The notes: generated by a model not told the origin, from the sequence alone. Positions 49,491 to 60,770 are shown, counted from the first letter of the stretch. The stretch: DNA of 64,000 bases from Mangrovicella endophytica (GCF_002893625.1 NZ_PKMZ01000001.1:868001-932000); one strand, 5' to 3'. Made by a program: numbers and translations.

Positions 49491-49799
49491 ATGGAAGTCG
49501 GTCTCGGACATTTCCTCACCGTCGGCGCCATCCTTTTCGTGACGGGCGTCTTCGGCATCTTCCTGAACCGGAAGAACATCATCACCATCCTGATGTCGGT
49601 CGAGCTCATCCTGCTCGCCGTCAACATCAACATGGTGGCCTTCTCGGCCTTCCTGAATGACCTCGTCGGGCAGGTCTTCGCGCTGTTCATCCTGACCGTT
49701 GCCGCCGCAGAAGCGGCTATCGGCCTTGCGATCCTCGTCGTCTTCTTCCGCAACCGCGGCTCCATCGCCGTGGAAGACGTCAACTCGATGAAAGGCTGA
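49491..49799 (+). CDS. nuoK: NADH-quinone oxidoreductase subunit K
   Basis: This 102-residue ND4L-type subunit has three spans and the functional glutamates in [13 protein letters not shown] and in [11 protein letters not shown]. It is encoded directly before nuoL with a 7-base gap. AGAGA precedes the start. Confidence 0.96.
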   Translation: MEVGLGHFLTVGAILFVTGVFGIFLNRKNIITILMSVELILLAVNINMVAFSAFLNDLVGQVFALFILTVAAAEAAIGLAILVVFFRNRGSIAVEDVNSMKG

Positions 49800-49806
49800 T
49801 CGGACG

Positions 49807-51792
49807 ATGTATCAGGCGATCGTTCTCCTTCCTCTCGTCGGCTTCCTCATCGCAGGCCTGTTTGGCCGCTCGATCGGCGCCAAGGCCTCCGAATACGTCA
49901 CCTCGTCGCTCCTGATCGTGGCGGCGGTGCTGTCCTGGATCGCTTTCATCTCCTTCGGCTTCGGCGAGGGTGAGACGCTGCGTGTCACCATGCTGCGCTG
50001 GATGCAGGTCGGCAGCCTCGACATCGACTGGTCGCTGCGCATCGACCGCCTGACCCTGGTCATGCTGGTTGTCGTCAACACCGTGTCGGCGCTCGTGCAC
50101 GTCTACTCGATCGGCTACATGCACCACGATCCGCATCGGCCGCGCTTCTTCGCGTACCTCTCGCTGTTCACCTTCGCCATGCTGATGCTGGTGACGTCGA
50201 ACAACCTCGTGCAGATGTTCTTCGGCTGGGAGGGAGTAGGTCTCGCCTCCTATCTGCTGATCGGCTTCTGGTACAAGAAGCCCTCGGCCAGCGCCGCCGC
50301 GATGAAGGCCTTCATCGTCAACCGGGTCGGCGACTTCGGCTTCGCGCTCGGCATCTTCGGGCTGTTCGTGCTGTTCGGGTCGGTCAACTTCGACACCATC
50401 TTCGCCGGCGCGGCGGACGTCGCGGGCCGCATGGCAGGCGGCGAGGGCGAGGCGGCCACAGCAGGCGCTCCGGTGCTGGTCTTCGCCGGCTACTCGCTGT
50501 CCATGGCAGGCGCGCTGACGGTGATCTGCCTGCTGCTCTTCATGGGCGCCATGGGCAAGTCGGCCCAGCTTGGCCTCCACACCTGGCTGCCGGACGCCAT
50601 GGAAGGCCCGACGCCGGTCTCCGCGCTGATCCACGCGGCTACCATGGTCACCGCCGGCGTCTTCATGTTGGCGCGCATGTCGCCGGTCTTCGAGCTGTCG
50701 CACGAGGCCCTGACGGTGGTCACCTTCGTCGGTGCGACGACGGCCTTCTTCGCCGCGACCGTTGGCTTGGTGCAGAACGACATCAAGCGCGTCATCGCCT
50801 ATTCCACCTGCTCGCAGCTCGGCTACATGTTCGTCGCGCTCGGCGTCGGCGCCTATGGCGCGGCGATCTTCCACCTCTTCACGCACGCCTTCTTCAAGGC
50901 GCTGCTGTTCCTCGGCGCCGGCTCGGTCATCCATGCCGTTTCGGACGAGCAGGACATGCGCAACATGGGTGGTCTGCGGAAGCACATCCCGATCACCTAC
51001 TGGATGATGGTGATCGGCACGCTGGCGCTGACGGGCTTCCCCTTCACCGCGGGCTACTTCTCCAAGGACGCCATCATCGAAAGCGCCTACGCCGGGCACA
51101 ACAGCTTCGCGGCTTATGGCTTCGGCATGACGGTGATCGCGGCGCTGCTGACGAGCTTCTACTCCTGGCGCCTGATCTTCATGACCTTCCACGGCAAGCC
51201 GCGTGCGAGCCACGAGGTGATGCACCACGTGCACGAATCGCCGATGGTCATGCTGGTGCCACTCTTCGTGCTGGCCGCCGGCGCGCTCCTCGCTGGCCTC
51301 CTATTCGAGCCGTACTTCCTCGGCGAAGGCTATGAGGAGTTCTGGGTGTCGGCGCTCTATTCGGGTGCGGAGAACCACGTCCTCCACGATATGCATGCGA
51401 CGCCCTTCCTGATCGGGCTACTGCCAACGATCATGATGGTGATCGGCCTGGTGCTGGCCTGGCTCTTCTACATCCGCTCGCCGCAGACGCCGGCCAGGAT
51501 CGCGGAGCGTCACAGCGGCCTCTACAAGTTCCTCCTGAACAAGTGGTACTTCGACGAGCTCTACGACGTCCTGTTCGTCCGCTCGGCAAAGGCGCTCGGC
51601 CGCTTCCTCTGGAAGAAGGGCGATGTCGGAACGATCGATCGGCTTGGGCCCGACGGCATCTCGGCACGCGTTCTGGACGTGACTGACCGCGTCGTGCGGC
51701 TGCAGACCGGCTATCTCTATCACTATGCCTTCGCGATGCTGATCGGCGTCGCGGCGCTGGTCACCTGGATGATGTTCGGGGGAGCACGATGA
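49807..51792 (+). CDS. nuoL: NADH-quinone oxidoreductase subunit L
   Basis: This 661-residue distal antiporter-like subunit is predicted to have about 16 spans and a long lateral helix near the C-terminus. Key residues lie in [19 protein letters not shown] (conserved Glu) and the Lys-containing [20 protein letters not shown] segment. Its stop codon overlaps the nuoM start by four bases. Confidence 0.97.
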   Translation: MYQAIVLLPLVGFLIAGLFGRSIGAKASEYVTSSLLIVAAVLSWIAFISFGFGEGETLRVTMLRWMQVGSLDIDWSLRIDRLTLVMLVVVNTVSALVHVYSIGYMHHDPHRPRFFAYLSLFTFAMLMLVTSNNLVQMFFGWEGVGLASYLLIGFWYKKPSASAAAMKAFIVNRVGDFGFALGIFGLFVLFGSVNFDTIFAGAADVAGRMAGGEGEAATAGAPVLVFAGYSLSMAGALTVICLLLFMGAMGKSAQLGLHTWLPDAMEGPTPVSALIHAATMVTAGVFMLARMSPVFELSHEALTVVTFVGATTAFFAATVGLVQNDIKRVIAYSTCSQLGYMFVALGVGAYGAAIFHLFTHAFFKALLFLGAGSVIHAVSDEQDMRNMGGLRKHIPITYWMMVIGTLALTGFPFTAGYFSKDAIIESAYAGHNSFAAYGFGMTVIAALLTSFYSWRLIFMTFHGKPRASHEVMHHVHESPMVMLVPLFVLAAGALLAGLLFEPYFLGEGYEEFWVSALYSGAENHVLHDMHATPFLIGLLPTIMMVIGLVLAWLFYIRSPQTPARIAERHSGLYKFLLNKWYFDELYDVLFVRSAKALGRFLWKKGDVGTIDRLGPDGISARVLDVTDRVVRLQTGYLYHYAFAMLIGVAALVTWMMFGGAR

Positions 51793-53300
51793 TGACCGAC
51801 TGGCCGATCCTCTCGACCGTCACCTACCTGCCGCTGGTCGGCGCGGCGCTGATCCTCCTCATCCGCGACGACAACGAGGCGGCACGGCGCAACATCCGCA
51901 ACATCGCGCTGTTCGCCTCGATCGCGACCTTCATCGTCTCGCTGTTCATCTGGATCGGCTTCGATCCGGCCAATGCCGGCTTCCAGATGGTCGAGCAGTC
52001 GGCCTGGCTCGGCACCGGCATCACCTATCATATGGGCGTCGACGGCATCTCGATGCTGTTCGTCATCCTGACGACCTTCCTGATCCCGATCTGCATCCTC
52101 GCCAGCTTCGAGTCCGTTGAGAAGCGGGTGAAGGAGTACATGGTCGCCTTCCTCGTCCTGGAGACGCTGGTGGTCGGCGTCTTCTGCGCCCTCGACATCG
52201 TGCTCTTCTACGTCTTCTTCGAAGGCAGCCTGATCCCGATGTTCCTGATCATCGGCGTCTGGGGCGGCAAACGGCGCGTCTACGCCAGCTACAAATTCTT
52301 CCTCTATACCTTCCTCGGCTCGGTGCTGATGCTGGTCGCGATCATGGCGATGTATTGGACCGCCGGCACGACGTCGATTCCGGAACTCCTGCAGTTCCAG
52401 TTCCCGGTCGCGATCCAGCCTTGGCTGTGGTTCGCCTTCTTCGCCTCCTTCGCGGTGAAGATGCCGATGTGGCCGGTGCATACCTGGCTGCCGGACGCGC
52501 ACGTCGAAGCGCCGACGGCGGGCTCGGTGATCCTCGCCGGCATCCTCCTGAAGCTCGGCGGCTACGGCTTCCTGCGCTTCTCGCTGCCGATGTTCCCGGT
52601 GGCTTCGGCCGACTTCGCGCCGCTGGTCTATACGCTATCGGTGGTTGCCATCATCTACACCTCGCTGGTGGCGCTGATGCAGGAGGACATCAAGAAGCTG
52701 ATCGCCTACTCCTCCGTTGCCCATATGGGCTTCGTGACGATGGGCATCTTCGCCGTCAACGAGCAGGGCGTGCAGGGCGCGATCTTTCAGATGCTGAGCC
52801 ACGGTCTCGTCTCCGGCGCGCTCTTCCTCTGCGTCGGCGTCGTCTACGACCGCATGCACACCCGCGAGATCACCGCCTATGGCGGTCTCGTGAACCGCAT
52901 GCCGGCCTATGCAACCGCCTTCCTGATCCTCACCATGGCCAATGTCGGTCTGCCCGGCACCAGCGGCTTCGTCGGTGAGTTCCTGACGCTGCTCGGCGTC
53001 TTCCGGGCGAACACCTGGGTCGCGATCTTCGCTACGACGGGCGTGATCTGGTCGGCGGCCTACGCGCTCTGGCTCTACCGCCGCGTCATCTTCGGCGCGC
53101 TGGAGAAGGAAAACCTGCGCTCCATCCTCGACCTCTCGGGTCGTGAGAAGGTGCTGCTGTATCCGCTGGTCGCGCTGACGATCTTCTTCGGCGTTTATCC
53201 TTCGCCGGTGTTCGACGTCACCACAGCCTCCGTCGAGAAGCTGCTCTCGAGCTATTCCGCTGCCCTTCAGGCGGCCCAATCCGTCGCGCTGGCGCAGTAG
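51789..53300 (+). CDS. nuoM: NADH-quinone oxidoreductase subunit M
   Basis: This 503-residue antiporter-like proton-pumping subunit shows the conserved [16 protein letters not shown] with its Glu and [20 protein letters not shown] with the adjacent Lys/His network. The ATG at 51789 overlaps the nuoL stop; a second ATG follows directly at 51792. Confidence 0.97.
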   Translation: MMTDWPILSTVTYLPLVGAALILLIRDDNEAARRNIRNIALFASIATFIVSLFIWIGFDPANAGFQMVEQSAWLGTGITYHMGVDGISMLFVILTTFLIPICILASFESVEKRVKEYMVAFLVLETLVVGVFCALDIVLFYVFFEGSLIPMFLIIGVWGGKRRVYASYKFFLYTFLGSVLMLVAIMAMYWTAGTTSIPELLQFQFPVAIQPWLWFAFFASFAVKMPMWPVHTWLPDAHVEAPTAGSVILAGILLKLGGYGFLRFSLPMFPVASADFAPLVYTLSVVAIIYTSLVALMQEDIKKLIAYSSVAHMGFVTMGIFAVNEQGVQGAIFQMLSHGLVSGALFLCVGVVYDRMHTREITAYGGLVNRMPAYATAFLILTMANVGLPGTSGFVGEFLTLLGVFRANTWVAIFATTGVIWSAAYALWLYRRVIFGALEKENLRSILDLSGREKVLLYPLVALTIFFGVYPSPVFDVTTASVEKLLSSYSAALQAAQSVALAQ

Positions 53301-53312
53301 GAGCGGGATCCG

Positions 53313-54755
53313 ATGCTTTCCCCAATGATCGCCGACAGCCTGTCCATCGTCGGACCCGAACTGATCACCGGCATCGGCGCCATGATCCTCCTGATGGTCG
53401 GCGTCTTCGTCGGCGAGCGGAGCGGGCGCCTTGTCACGAGCCTCGCCGTCGCTCTCCTGCTCGCGGCCGCTGCCTGGCTGGTGCTGGCAACGCCGACGGG
53501 CGTCGCCTTCGGCGGCTCCTTCGTGCTCGACCCGTTCGCGCGCTTCCTCAAAGTTCTGGTGCTCATCGGATCGGCCGCGGCCGTGCTGATGTCGGTGGGT
53601 TTTGCCAATCGCGAGCGCTTCGACCGTTTCGAGTTCCCGGTGCTGATCGTCCTTTCCACCACCGGCATGATGGTGATGGTCTCGGCGGGCGACATGATCG
53701 CCCTCTATCTAGGCCTCGAGTTGCAGTCGCTCGCCATCTACGTGCTGGCGGCGATCAACCGCGACAGCGTCCGCTCCAGCGAAGCGGGCCTGAAGTACTT
53801 CGTGCTCGGCGCGCTGTCCTCGGGCATGCTGCTCTACGGCGCCTCGATGGTCTACGGCTTCTCCGGTCACATCGAGTTCCGGGCGATCGCCGCCGCCGCG
53901 ACGGCGGAAACCCGGTCAGTCGGTCTGCTCGTCGGCCTCGTCTTCGTGCTGGCGGGTCTCGCCTTCAAGATCTCCGCCGTGCCCTTCCACATGTGGACGC
54001 CTGACGTCTACGAAGGCGCTCCGACGCCGATCACCGCCTTCATGGCGGGCGCGCCGAAGGTCGCGGCGATCGGCCTCCTCACGCGCTTCACCGTGCAGGG
54101 TTTCGGCTCCATGGCGGTGGATTGGCAGCAGGTGATCGTCTTCATCTCGATCGCCTCCATGGCGTTCGGCGCCTTTGCCGCGATCGGACAGCGCAATCTC
54201 AAGCGCCTGATGGCCTACTCGTCGATCAGCCACATGGGCTATGCACTGGTGGGCCTTGCCGCGGCCAATGTCTCCGGCGTGCGCGGCGTCCTTCTCTACA
54301 TGGCCGTCTATCTCGCCATGACGCTCGGCACCTTCGCGGTGATCCTCGCCATGCGTCGGCGCGATGGCCTTGTAGAGCAGATCACCGATCTGTCCGGCCT
54401 GTCGCGCACCAAGCCCGTGCTGGCGCTGCTCCTGACCATCCTGATGCTCTCGCTGGGCGGCCTGCCGCCCTTCGCCGGCTTCTTCGCCAAGTACTTCGTC
54501 TTCATGGCGGCGGTCGAGGCGCACCTCTACTGGCTGGCGGTGCTCGGCGTCCTCTCCAGCGTCGTCGGCCTTTATTACTACCTGCGCATCGTCAAGGTGA
54601 TGTGGTTCGATGAGCCGGCCGAGACGTTCGAGCCGATGAGCCTCGAGCTGCGTGTCGTGCTCGGTGCCTCGGCGCTGTTCATCTTCCCGCTCTATCTCCT
54701 GGTCGGCGGCTCCATCTTCGCCGCGGCGGAAGCGGCGGCGCGGACGTTTTTCTAA
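53313..54755 (+). CDS. nuoN: NADH-quinone oxidoreductase subunit N
   Basis: This 480-residue antiporter-like subunit is the last nuo gene. [17 protein letters not shown] and [20 protein letters not shown] carry the conserved Glu and Lys region. About 13-14 spans are expected. The birA start follows within three bases, so birA may be translated from the same mRNA. Confidence 0.96.
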   Translation: MLSPMIADSLSIVGPELITGIGAMILLMVGVFVGERSGRLVTSLAVALLLAAAAWLVLATPTGVAFGGSFVLDPFARFLKVLVLIGSAAAVLMSVGFANRERFDRFEFPVLIVLSTTGMMVMVSAGDMIALYLGLELQSLAIYVLAAINRDSVRSSEAGLKYFVLGALSSGMLLYGASMVYGFSGHIEFRAIAAAATAETRSVGLLVGLVFVLAGLAFKISAVPFHMWTPDVYEGAPTPITAFMAGAPKVAAIGLLTRFTVQGFGSMAVDWQQVIVFISIASMAFGAFAAIGQRNLKRLMAYSSISHMGYALVGLAAANVSGVRGVLLYMAVYLAMTLGTFAVILAMRRRDGLVEQITDLSGLSRTKPVLALLLTILMLSLGGLPPFAGFFAKYFVFMAAVEAHLYWLAVLGVLSSVVGLYYYLRIVKVMWFDEPAETFEPMSLELRVVLGASALFIFPLYLLVGGSIFAAAEAAARTFF

Positions 54756-54757
54756 GG

Positions 54758-55528
54758 GTGGCGAGAACGCCTCTGCGGCGTCGGCTGTCCTTCGACGAGG
54801 TCGGCTCGACCAATACGCTGGCGCTCGAAGCTGCGCGGTCCGGCGATCCTGGGCCGCTCTGGGTCACTGCCCGGCACCAGACCGCCGGGCGTGGCCGCCG
54901 CGGCCGGACCTGGGTGTCGCGCGACGGCAATCTCTATGCGAGCCTCCTTCTGGTCGATCCGGCGCCGCTGGAACGGCTGGCGACGCTGCCGCTCGTTGCG
55001 GCCCTCGGCGTGCGCAACGGCATCGCCGCCTTGCCGCGGGCGGAACCGACTTCGGTCAGAATCAAATGGCCGAACGACATCCTGATCGGTGGCCGTAAGA
55101 TGGTCGGCATCCTCGTCGAGAGCGAGCGCTTGTCCGACGGTCGGATCGCGGCCGTGGTCGGCTGCGGCGTCAATGTCGCCGACATGCCGAGCGGCACGCC
55201 CTATGGCGTGACCAGCCTCAGGGCGGAGCGCATCGACGCCGATTTCGAGACGACCTTCGCCGCCGTCGCGACCGCTGTCGAGAGCACCGTCAGAACCTGG
55301 AACAGGGGCGAGGGCTTCGCGCCGATCCGGCGAGATTGGCTCGCTCATGCCATCGGCATCGGTGATGCGTGCCGCGTGAACCTGCCGGCTTCGGCACTGG
55401 AGGGCGAGTTCCAGGCCCTCGATGATGGTGGCCGGCTGATCCTTGGCCTCGCCGACGGCACGACGAGAGCCATCTCTGCCGGTGAGCTGTTCTTCCCGCA
55501 CCTCGAACCCTCGGGCGCCGGTGCTTAG
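54758..55528 (+). CDS. birA: Biotin--[acetyl-CoA-carboxylase] ligase
   Basis: This 256-residue protein ligates biotin to carboxyl carrier proteins. It has the nucleotide/biotin loop in TAGRGRRGRTWVS and the catalytic KWPNDILIGGRKMVGIL. A C-terminal beta domain closes it. No N-terminal helix-turn-helix is present, so it is a class I enzyme that does not repress biotin genes. The start codon is GTG at 54758, just behind nuoN. Linkage to the nuo operon is typical in Hyphomicrobiales. Confidence 0.92.
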   Translation: MARTPLRRRLSFDEVGSTNTLALEAARSGDPGPLWVTARHQTAGRGRRGRTWVSRDGNLYASLLLVDPAPLERLATLPLVAALGVRNGIAALPRAEPTSVRIKWPNDILIGGRKMVGILVESERLSDGRIAAVVGCGVNVADMPSGTPYGVTSLRAERIDADFETTFAAVATAVESTVRTWNRGEGFAPIRRDWLAHAIGIGDACRVNLPASALEGEFQALDDGGRLILGLADGTTRAISAGELFFPHLEPSGAGA

Positions 55529-55622
55529 ATGAGACGCAGCAAGGCCGCGGCGACGCGGTCGAACGAAGACGCGGCAGCCGCATCCGGCTTGAATCGCGCA
55601 GCAAAGAAGAGCGGATAACGCC

Positions 55623-57281
55623 TTGGATCAACTGGTTTTCGTGCCGCTGGGCGGCATCGGCGAGATCGGCATGAATCTCGCCCTCTACGGCTATGGTCCG
55701 GAAGATGATCGCGAATGGATCGCCATCGACTGCGGCGTCTCCTTTGCCGGCCCCGAATTTCCGGGCGTCGACCTCGTCTTCCCGGACATCCGCTTCCTGA
55801 TCCAGGAGCGGCATTCGCTCAAAGCGATCATCATCACGCACGCCCATGAGGACCACTACGGTGCACTCCTCGATCTCTGGCCGAAGCTGAAAGTGCCGGT
55901 CTATGCGACGGCCTTCACCGCCGGGCTGCTGCAGGCCAAGCGCGAGGGTGAACCCGGCGCGCCGAAGATCCCGGTGACGCTCTACAAGGCGGGCGACACC
56001 TTCCAGGTCGGGCCGTTCTCGATTGAGGCGATCAACGTCACCCACTCGATCCCGGAACCGGTGGCGCTGGCGATCCGCACCAAGTTCGGCACCGTGGTCC
56101 ACACCGGCGACTGGAAGATCGATCCGACGCCGGCTCTAGGCGCCCCGACGGACGAGGCGCGCCTGCGCGCCATCGGCAACGAGGGCGTGCTGGCACTCGT
56201 CTGCGACTCGACCAACGCACTGAGCGAAGGCGAGTCGCCGAGCGAGCAGGCGGTGTCCGCCTCGCTGCGCGAGATCATTGGCAAGTCGAAGGGCAGGGTG
56301 GCCATCACCACCTTCTCCTCCAATATCGGGCGCATCCGATCCGTGGCGCAGGCCGCCCATGATGTCGGACGGCAGGTCCTCCTGATGGGCCGGTCGATGA
56401 AGCGCGTCGCGGACGTCGCGGCGGAGCTCGAATATCTCGATGGCCTTCCGCCCTTCGTCGACGAGCAGGACTTCGGCTACATCCCGCGCGACAAGGCGGT
56501 GATCATCCTGACCGGCAGCCAGGGTGAGCCGCGCGCCGCGCTGGCACGTCTTGCCCGCGACGAGCATCCGGCGGTGGCGCTGTCGAAGGGCGACATGGTC
56601 ATCTTCTCCTCGCGCTCGATCCCGGGCAACGAGAAAGGGATCATCGACATCAAGAATGCGCTGATCGACCGCGGGGTCGAAGTGGTCGAGGACGGACGAC
56701 AGCTCGTCCATGTCTCCGGCCATCCGCGCCGGGGCGAGCTGCGCCAGATGTATGACTGGATTCGTCCGAAGATCGCCGTCCCGGCCCATGGCGAGGCGGC
56801 GCACCTCGTCGCCCATGCCGGCCTTGCCCGCGAACAGGGAGTCAAGGAGGTCGTGTCGCTGCGCAACGGCAAGATGGTGCGGCTGGCGCCGGGTCCTGCC
56901 GAGATTATCGACGAGGTGCCGGTCGGACGTCTCTACAAGGACGGCACGCTGATCGGCACGGCAGAGGAGATGGCGATCAGCGAGCGGCGCAAGCTCGCCT
57001 TCGCCGGTCACATCGCGGTGCATGTCGAACTGACGGAGAAGCTGGAGCTGCGCCACGATCCGGATGTCGTCACCCTCGGCGTGCCGCGCGAGGATTTCGA
57101 CGGCGAGGATTTCGGCGAACTCCTGGTCGAGGCGGCGGCTGGAGCCGTGGAGAGCATCCCGCGCAACCGCCGCAAGGATTTCGAGACGGTGCGGGAGGCA
57201 GCACGCCGGGCGGTCAGGGCGGCAGCCGCCGACGCCTGGGGCAAGAAGCCGATCGTGACCGTCTTCGTCTCACGCGGGTGA
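55623..57281 (+). CDS. rnj: Ribonuclease J
   Basis: This 552-residue metallo-beta-lactamase/beta-CASP nuclease matures rRNA and degrades mRNA from 5' ends. The zinc motif is ITHAHEDHYGALL, the beta-CASP part has LVCDSTNAL and FSSNIGRIRSVA, and VSGHPRRGELRQMYDW and PAHGEAAHL lie before the C-terminal domain. TTG at 55623 is the only start codon that gives the conserved MDQLVFVPLGGIGEIGMN N-terminus. An in-frame stop lies 31 bases upstream, with no ATG or GTG between. AAGAAGAG lies about 15 bases upstream. Confidence 0.93.
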   Translation: MDQLVFVPLGGIGEIGMNLALYGYGPEDDREWIAIDCGVSFAGPEFPGVDLVFPDIRFLIQERHSLKAIIITHAHEDHYGALLDLWPKLKVPVYATAFTAGLLQAKREGEPGAPKIPVTLYKAGDTFQVGPFSIEAINVTHSIPEPVALAIRTKFGTVVHTGDWKIDPTPALGAPTDEARLRAIGNEGVLALVCDSTNALSEGESPSEQAVSASLREIIGKSKGRVAITTFSSNIGRIRSVAQAAHDVGRQVLLMGRSMKRVADVAAELEYLDGLPPFVDEQDFGYIPRDKAVIILTGSQGEPRAALARLARDEHPAVALSKGDMVIFSSRSIPGNEKGIIDIKNALIDRGVEVVEDGRQLVHVSGHPRRGELRQMYDWIRPKIAVPAHGEAAHLVAHAGLAREQGVKEVVSLRNGKMVRLAPGPAEIIDEVPVGRLYKDGTLIGTAEEMAISERRKLAFAGHIAVHVELTEKLELRHDPDVVTLGVPREDFDGEDFGELLVEAAAGAVESIPRNRRKDFETVREAARRAVRAAAADAWGKKPIVTVFVSRG

Positions 57282-57435
57282 CCGTGATGCCGGTTGGAAG
57301 CAGCTCAGCGGGGACGCTGATCCTCAGCTGCGGAAAGGCTGGCGCCGAGCCGGTGCGAGCCGGCAATCGGCCGGCACGCGCCGGAGCCCCTGTCGAAGAG
57401 GGTCGTGTTTCCGCCGCAGCCGAGGAGGGACGGCC

Positions 57436-57702
57436 GTGACGTGGATCACCGGTCTTGCCATCTACTTCATCATCTGGTGGACGGTGCTGTTCGCCATCCT
57501 GCCGATCGGCATGCGTTCACAGGCCGACGAGGAGGACGTCGTGCTCGGCACCACTCACAGTGCTCCGGCCGACTTCAAGATCCTGCGCAAGGTGGTGCAG
57601 ACCACGCTTGTTTCGATCGCCGTCTTCATCGTCTACTATGTCGTGACGCAGGTTTACGGCTTTGGTCCTGAAGATCTGCCGCATCTTATCCCGGGCACCT
57701 GA
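57436..57702 (+). CDS. DUF1467-family membrane protein
   Basis: This 88-residue protein has two membrane spans: ITGLAIYFIIWWTVLFAI near the N-terminus and LVSIAVFIVYYVVTQVYG near the C-terminus. A loop with LPIGMRSQADEEDV between them is the DUF1467 signature. The function is unknown. The GTG at 57436 is chosen because GAGGAGGG lies about 8 bases upstream. The gene keeps its usual place between rnj and proS. Confidence 0.85.
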   Translation: MTWITGLAIYFIIWWTVLFAILPIGMRSQADEEDVVLGTTHSAPADFKILRKVVQTTLVSIAVFIVYYVVTQVYGFGPEDLPHLIPGT

Positions 57703-57764
57703 TCCGGGATCAGGCGATCCGCGATCGCCATCGCAAGAAGACCGGCGTGGAGCGACGAAGAAGA

Positions 57765-57796
57765 CAAAAAAAATGCAAGGCTTTCGCCTTGCATTT
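57765..57796 (-). terminator. Intrinsic terminator of the minus-strand sRNA
   Basis: A perfect 11-bp stem (57771-57781 with 57786-57796, loop of four bases) is followed on the minus strand by a run of eight Ts (57773-57766). On the plus strand no T-run follows, so this terminator serves a leftward transcript even though no leftward protein gene lies nearby. Confidence 0.85.
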
Positions 57797-57918
57797 ATGA
57801 GGTGCAGGTCTGGATTTCGCTCCGGTCTGTGGCGCCGGGGCTGCAGCCTTACGCTGCGCCGGAAATCACGTCCTCCCAAGACTAGACCGCTAGTCGCCAG
57901 CATCTTCCGGCGGACGAC
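57765..57918 (-). ncRNA. Candidate alpha-r45-like small RNA
   Basis: A leftward transcript ending at the terminator above would run about 150 bases from a start near 57915. A candidate promoter has TTGTCA (57949-57944) and CTGCAT (57926-57921), 17 bases apart. Inside are a GCAGC/GCTGC hairpin with a GTAAG loop and further GC-rich pairing. From memory, the Sinorhizobium sRNA SmrC45 (alpha-r45 family) lies in the same place, upstream of and divergent from proS. The assignment rests on position, strand, length and terminator, not on a sequence search. The TSS position is approximate. Confidence 0.62.
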
Positions 57919-57943
57919 TTATGCAGGTCGCACGTTATGTTCC

Positions 57944-57959
57944 TGACAAAATTTTGTCA
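57944..57959. promoter_or_regulatory. Perfect palindrome between sRNA and proS
   Basis: TGACAAAATTTTGTCA is a perfect 16-base inverted repeat. Its left half coincides with the -35-like TTGTCA of the leftward sRNA; the right half gives TTGTCA on the plus strand towards proS. It has the look of a dimeric regulator site. The regulator is not identified. Confidence 0.5.
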
Positions 57960-58143
57960 CGTTGAATCTGGCGGTTCTGCGACTTTTTTTCGCCACACCG
58001 CTTAAAGCTTGGGCAAGCCGTTGCTTGCATGGGCAAATGCTCGCCGGGATCGGTTGAGCGACGCTCCTTTCCAAGCTCTTTGTGAGCGTCTATGACCCGG
58101 ACGCGGCCCCGCCGCCGAAGCATAACTTGGAGTGCGATCCATC
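57960..58143. other. proS leader
   Basis: About 180 bases lie between the palindrome and the proS start. A run of seven Ts (57984-57990) and a small hairpin (GCAAGC/GCTTGC around 58013-58028) are visible. No T-box, riboswitch or gene was recognised. Confidence 0.35.
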
Positions 58144-59466
58144 ATGCGCCTGTCGCGTTATTTCCTGCCGATCCTGAAGGAAACGCCCAAGGAAGCCGAG
58201 ATCGTCTCGCACCGGCTGATGCTGCGCGCCGGCATGATCCGCCAGCAGGCCGCCGGCCTCTACTCCTTCCTGCCGCTCGGCAAGCGCGTGCTGGACAAGG
58301 TCTGCGCCATCATCCGGGAAGAACAGAACCGTTCCGGCGCCATCGAACTGCTGATGCCGACCATCCAGTCGGCCGACCTCTGGCGCGAAAGCGGCCGCTA
58401 CGATGCCTATGGCAAGGAGATGCTGCGCATCCAAGATCGGCACGAGCGGGAACTGCTCTTCGGCCCGACCAACGAGGAAATGGTGACGGAGATCTTCCGC
58501 TCCTATGTCCGCTCCTACAAGGATCTGCCGCTCAACCTCTACCATATCCAGTGGAAGTTCCGGGACGAGGTGCGGCCGCGCTTCGGCGTGATGCGCTCTC
58601 GTGAGTTCCTGATGAAGGACGCTTACTCCTTCGACATCGACTTCGAGCGCTCGAAGACGGCGTATGACCGCATGTTCGTAGCGTATCTGCGAACCTTCTC
58701 GCGGCTCGGCCTGCAGGCGATCCCGATGCGGGCGGACACGGGCCCGATCGGCGGCAACCTGTCCCACGAGTTCATCATCCTTGCCTCCACCGGCGAGAGC
58801 GAGGTCTTCTGCCACAAGGATTATCTGTCCCTCGACGTGCCCGGCGAGGATGTCGACTTCGATGACGCGGCGAGCCTTGCCGCTATCGTCGACACCTGGA
58901 CGACGCCCTATGCGGCGACGGACGAGATGCACGATGAAGCGGCCTGGGGCGCCGTGCCGGAAAGCGACAAGCTGGCGGCGCGCGGCATCGAGGTCGGCCA
59001 TATTTTCCACTTCGGCACCAAGTACTCCGAGCCGATGAACGCCTTCGTCACCGGACCCGACGGCAAGGATGTGCCTGTGCAGATGGGCTCCTACGGCATC
59101 GGACCGAGTCGCCTGCTCGCCGCCATCATCGAAGCCTCGCATGACGAAGCCGGGATCATCTGGCCGAAGTCGGTGGCGCCCTTCGATGTCGGCCTCATCA
59201 ATATGAAGCCGGGCGATGCCGACTGCGACGCAGCCTGCGAGCGGCTCTATCGCGACCTCGGCGCCACGGGGCTCGACGTCCTCTACGACGACCAGGACAC
59301 GCGCGCCGGCGCCAAGTTCGCATCGATGGACCTGATCGGCTTGCCGGTACAGGTGATCGTCGGGCCGCGCGGCGCCAAGGCAGGCGAGGCGGAGATCAAG
59401 ATCCGCGCGACCGGCGAGCGCGAGACGATCAGCCTCGACGCCGTGACCGCCCGCGTGAGCGCATGA
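58144..59466 (+). CDS. proS: Proline--tRNA ligase (short, alphaproteobacterial type)
   Basis: This class II synthetase charges tRNA-Pro. The 440-residue chain has motif 1 around [17 protein letters not shown], motif 2 in [20 protein letters not shown] and motif 3 in [14 protein letters not shown]. The large editing domain found in E. coli ProRS is absent, as is normal for alphaproteobacteria (mini insertion only). I chose the ATG at 58144, since GGAG lies about 12 bases upstream; an in-frame GTG at 58132 would sit on that site. Its stop overlaps the next start by four bases. Confidence 0.94.
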   Translation: MRLSRYFLPILKETPKEAEIVSHRLMLRAGMIRQQAAGLYSFLPLGKRVLDKVCAIIREEQNRSGAIELLMPTIQSADLWRESGRYDAYGKEMLRIQDRHERELLFGPTNEEMVTEIFRSYVRSYKDLPLNLYHIQWKFRDEVRPRFGVMRSREFLMKDAYSFDIDFERSKTAYDRMFVAYLRTFSRLGLQAIPMRADTGPIGGNLSHEFIILASTGESEVFCHKDYLSLDVPGEDVDFDDAASLAAIVDTWTTPYAATDEMHDEAAWGAVPESDKLAARGIEVGHIFHFGTKYSEPMNAFVTGPDGKDVPVQMGSYGIGPSRLLAAIIEASHDEAGIIWPKSVAPFDVGLINMKPGDADCDAACERLYRDLGATGLDVLYDDQDTRAGAKFASMDLIGLPVQVIVGPRGAKAGEAEIKIRATGERETISLDAVTARVSA

Positions 59467-60770
59467 CGACTGAGGCGGCGAGCGCGCCCGTCGAGGGTGC
59501 CGGATCGGCCCCGGCGACGAAGCCGTTTTCGCGCTTCGAATGGATGATCGCGGGCCGCTATCTGCGCGCCCGCCGCCGCGATGCCGGCGTGTCGGTGATC
59601 GCCGGCTTCTCCTTCATCGGCATCATGCTCGGGGTGGCAGCCCTCATCATCGTCATGTCGGTGATGAACGGCTTCCGCACCGAGCTCCTCAGCCGCATCC
59701 TCGGCGTGAACGGCCACGTGATCCTGCAGCCGATGGACACGCCGATGGTCGACTATGCCGACATCGCGTCCCGCCTTGCAAAGCTGCAGGGCATCACCGC
59801 AGCGATGCCTCTGGTGCAGGGGCAGGTGCTCGCCTCCGGTCCCGGAACGGGGAGCACCGGCGCGCTGGTGAAGGGCGTGCGCGGCGAGGATCTTCAGAAG
59901 CTGACGCCGGTTTCACAGCACGTCCAACTCGGCACGCTGGATGGCTTCGATAGCAGCGGCGGCGTTGCCATCGGCAGCCGGCTTGCCCAGTCACTCGGCC
60001 TAAGGCTCGGCGACCTCATCACGCTCGTGGCGCCCGAAGGCGACGTCACGCCGCTCGGCACCACGCCGCGTATCAAGGCTTATCCGGTCCAGGCGATCTT
60101 CGAGATCGGCATGTCGGAATATGACGCGGCCTATATCTACATGCCGCTCTCCGAGGCGCAGCTCTACTTCAACCAGGAGAACCAGGCGCAGTCGATCGAG
60201 ATCTTCGTCGACCATCCCGACGACGTGACGGCGCTGCAGGGCCCCATCGAGCAGGCGGCGAACCGCCCGAGCTACACCTCCACCTGGCAGCAGCAGAACC
60301 AGTCCTTCTTCTCCGCCCTCGAGGTCGAGCGGAACGTCATGTTCATCATTCTGACGCTGATCGTCCTCGTCGCGGCGCTGAACATCATCTCCGGCCTGTT
60401 CATGCTGGTGAAGGACAAGGGCAGGGACATCGCCATCCTGCGCACCATGGGCGCCACCCGCGGCTCCGTGATGCGCATCTTCCTGATCACCGGCGCCTCG
60501 ATCGGCGTCGCCGGCACGCTGGCGGGCCTCGTGCTTGGCGTTCTCTTCTGCCTCAACATCGAGGCGATCCGACAGTTTTTCTCCTGGATCTCCGGCACCG
60601 CCATCTTCAATCCGGAATTCTACTTCCTCAGCCAGCTGCCGGCCGAGATCGAGTTCGGCGAGGTCGTGCTGGTGGTGATCATGGCGGTCGGCCTGTCCTT
60701 CCTGGCAACGATCCTGCCCTCCTGGCAGGCGTCCAAGCTCGATCCCGTCGAGGCGCTGCGGTACGAATGA
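59463..60770 (+). CDS. lolC: Lipoprotein-releasing ABC transporter permease (LolC/LolE/LolF type)
   Basis: This 435-residue inner-membrane permease extracts outer-membrane lipoproteins and hands them to LolA. It has one N-terminal span ([20 protein letters not shown]), a large periplasmic domain (about 70-300) and three C-terminal spans with [19 protein letters not shown]. The chain ends [15 protein letters not shown], typical of the family. Only one permease gene accompanies lolD, so it may work as a homodimer (LolF-like) rather than a LolC-LolE pair. Start and stop overlap its neighbours by four bases. Confidence 0.9.
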   Translation: MTTEAASAPVEGAGSAPATKPFSRFEWMIAGRYLRARRRDAGVSVIAGFSFIGIMLGVAALIIVMSVMNGFRTELLSRILGVNGHVILQPMDTPMVDYADIASRLAKLQGITAAMPLVQGQVLASGPGTGSTGALVKGVRGEDLQKLTPVSQHVQLGTLDGFDSSGGVAIGSRLAQSLGLRLGDLITLVAPEGDVTPLGTTPRIKAYPVQAIFEIGMSEYDAAYIYMPLSEAQLYFNQENQAQSIEIFVDHPDDVTALQGPIEQAANRPSYTSTWQQQNQSFFSALEVERNVMFIILTLIVLVAALNIISGLFMLVKDKGRDIAILRTMGATRGSVMRIFLITGASIGVAGTLAGLVLGVLFCLNIEAIRQFFSWISGTAIFNPEFYFLSQLPAEIEFGEVVLVVIMAVGLSFLATILPSWQASKLDPVEALRYE

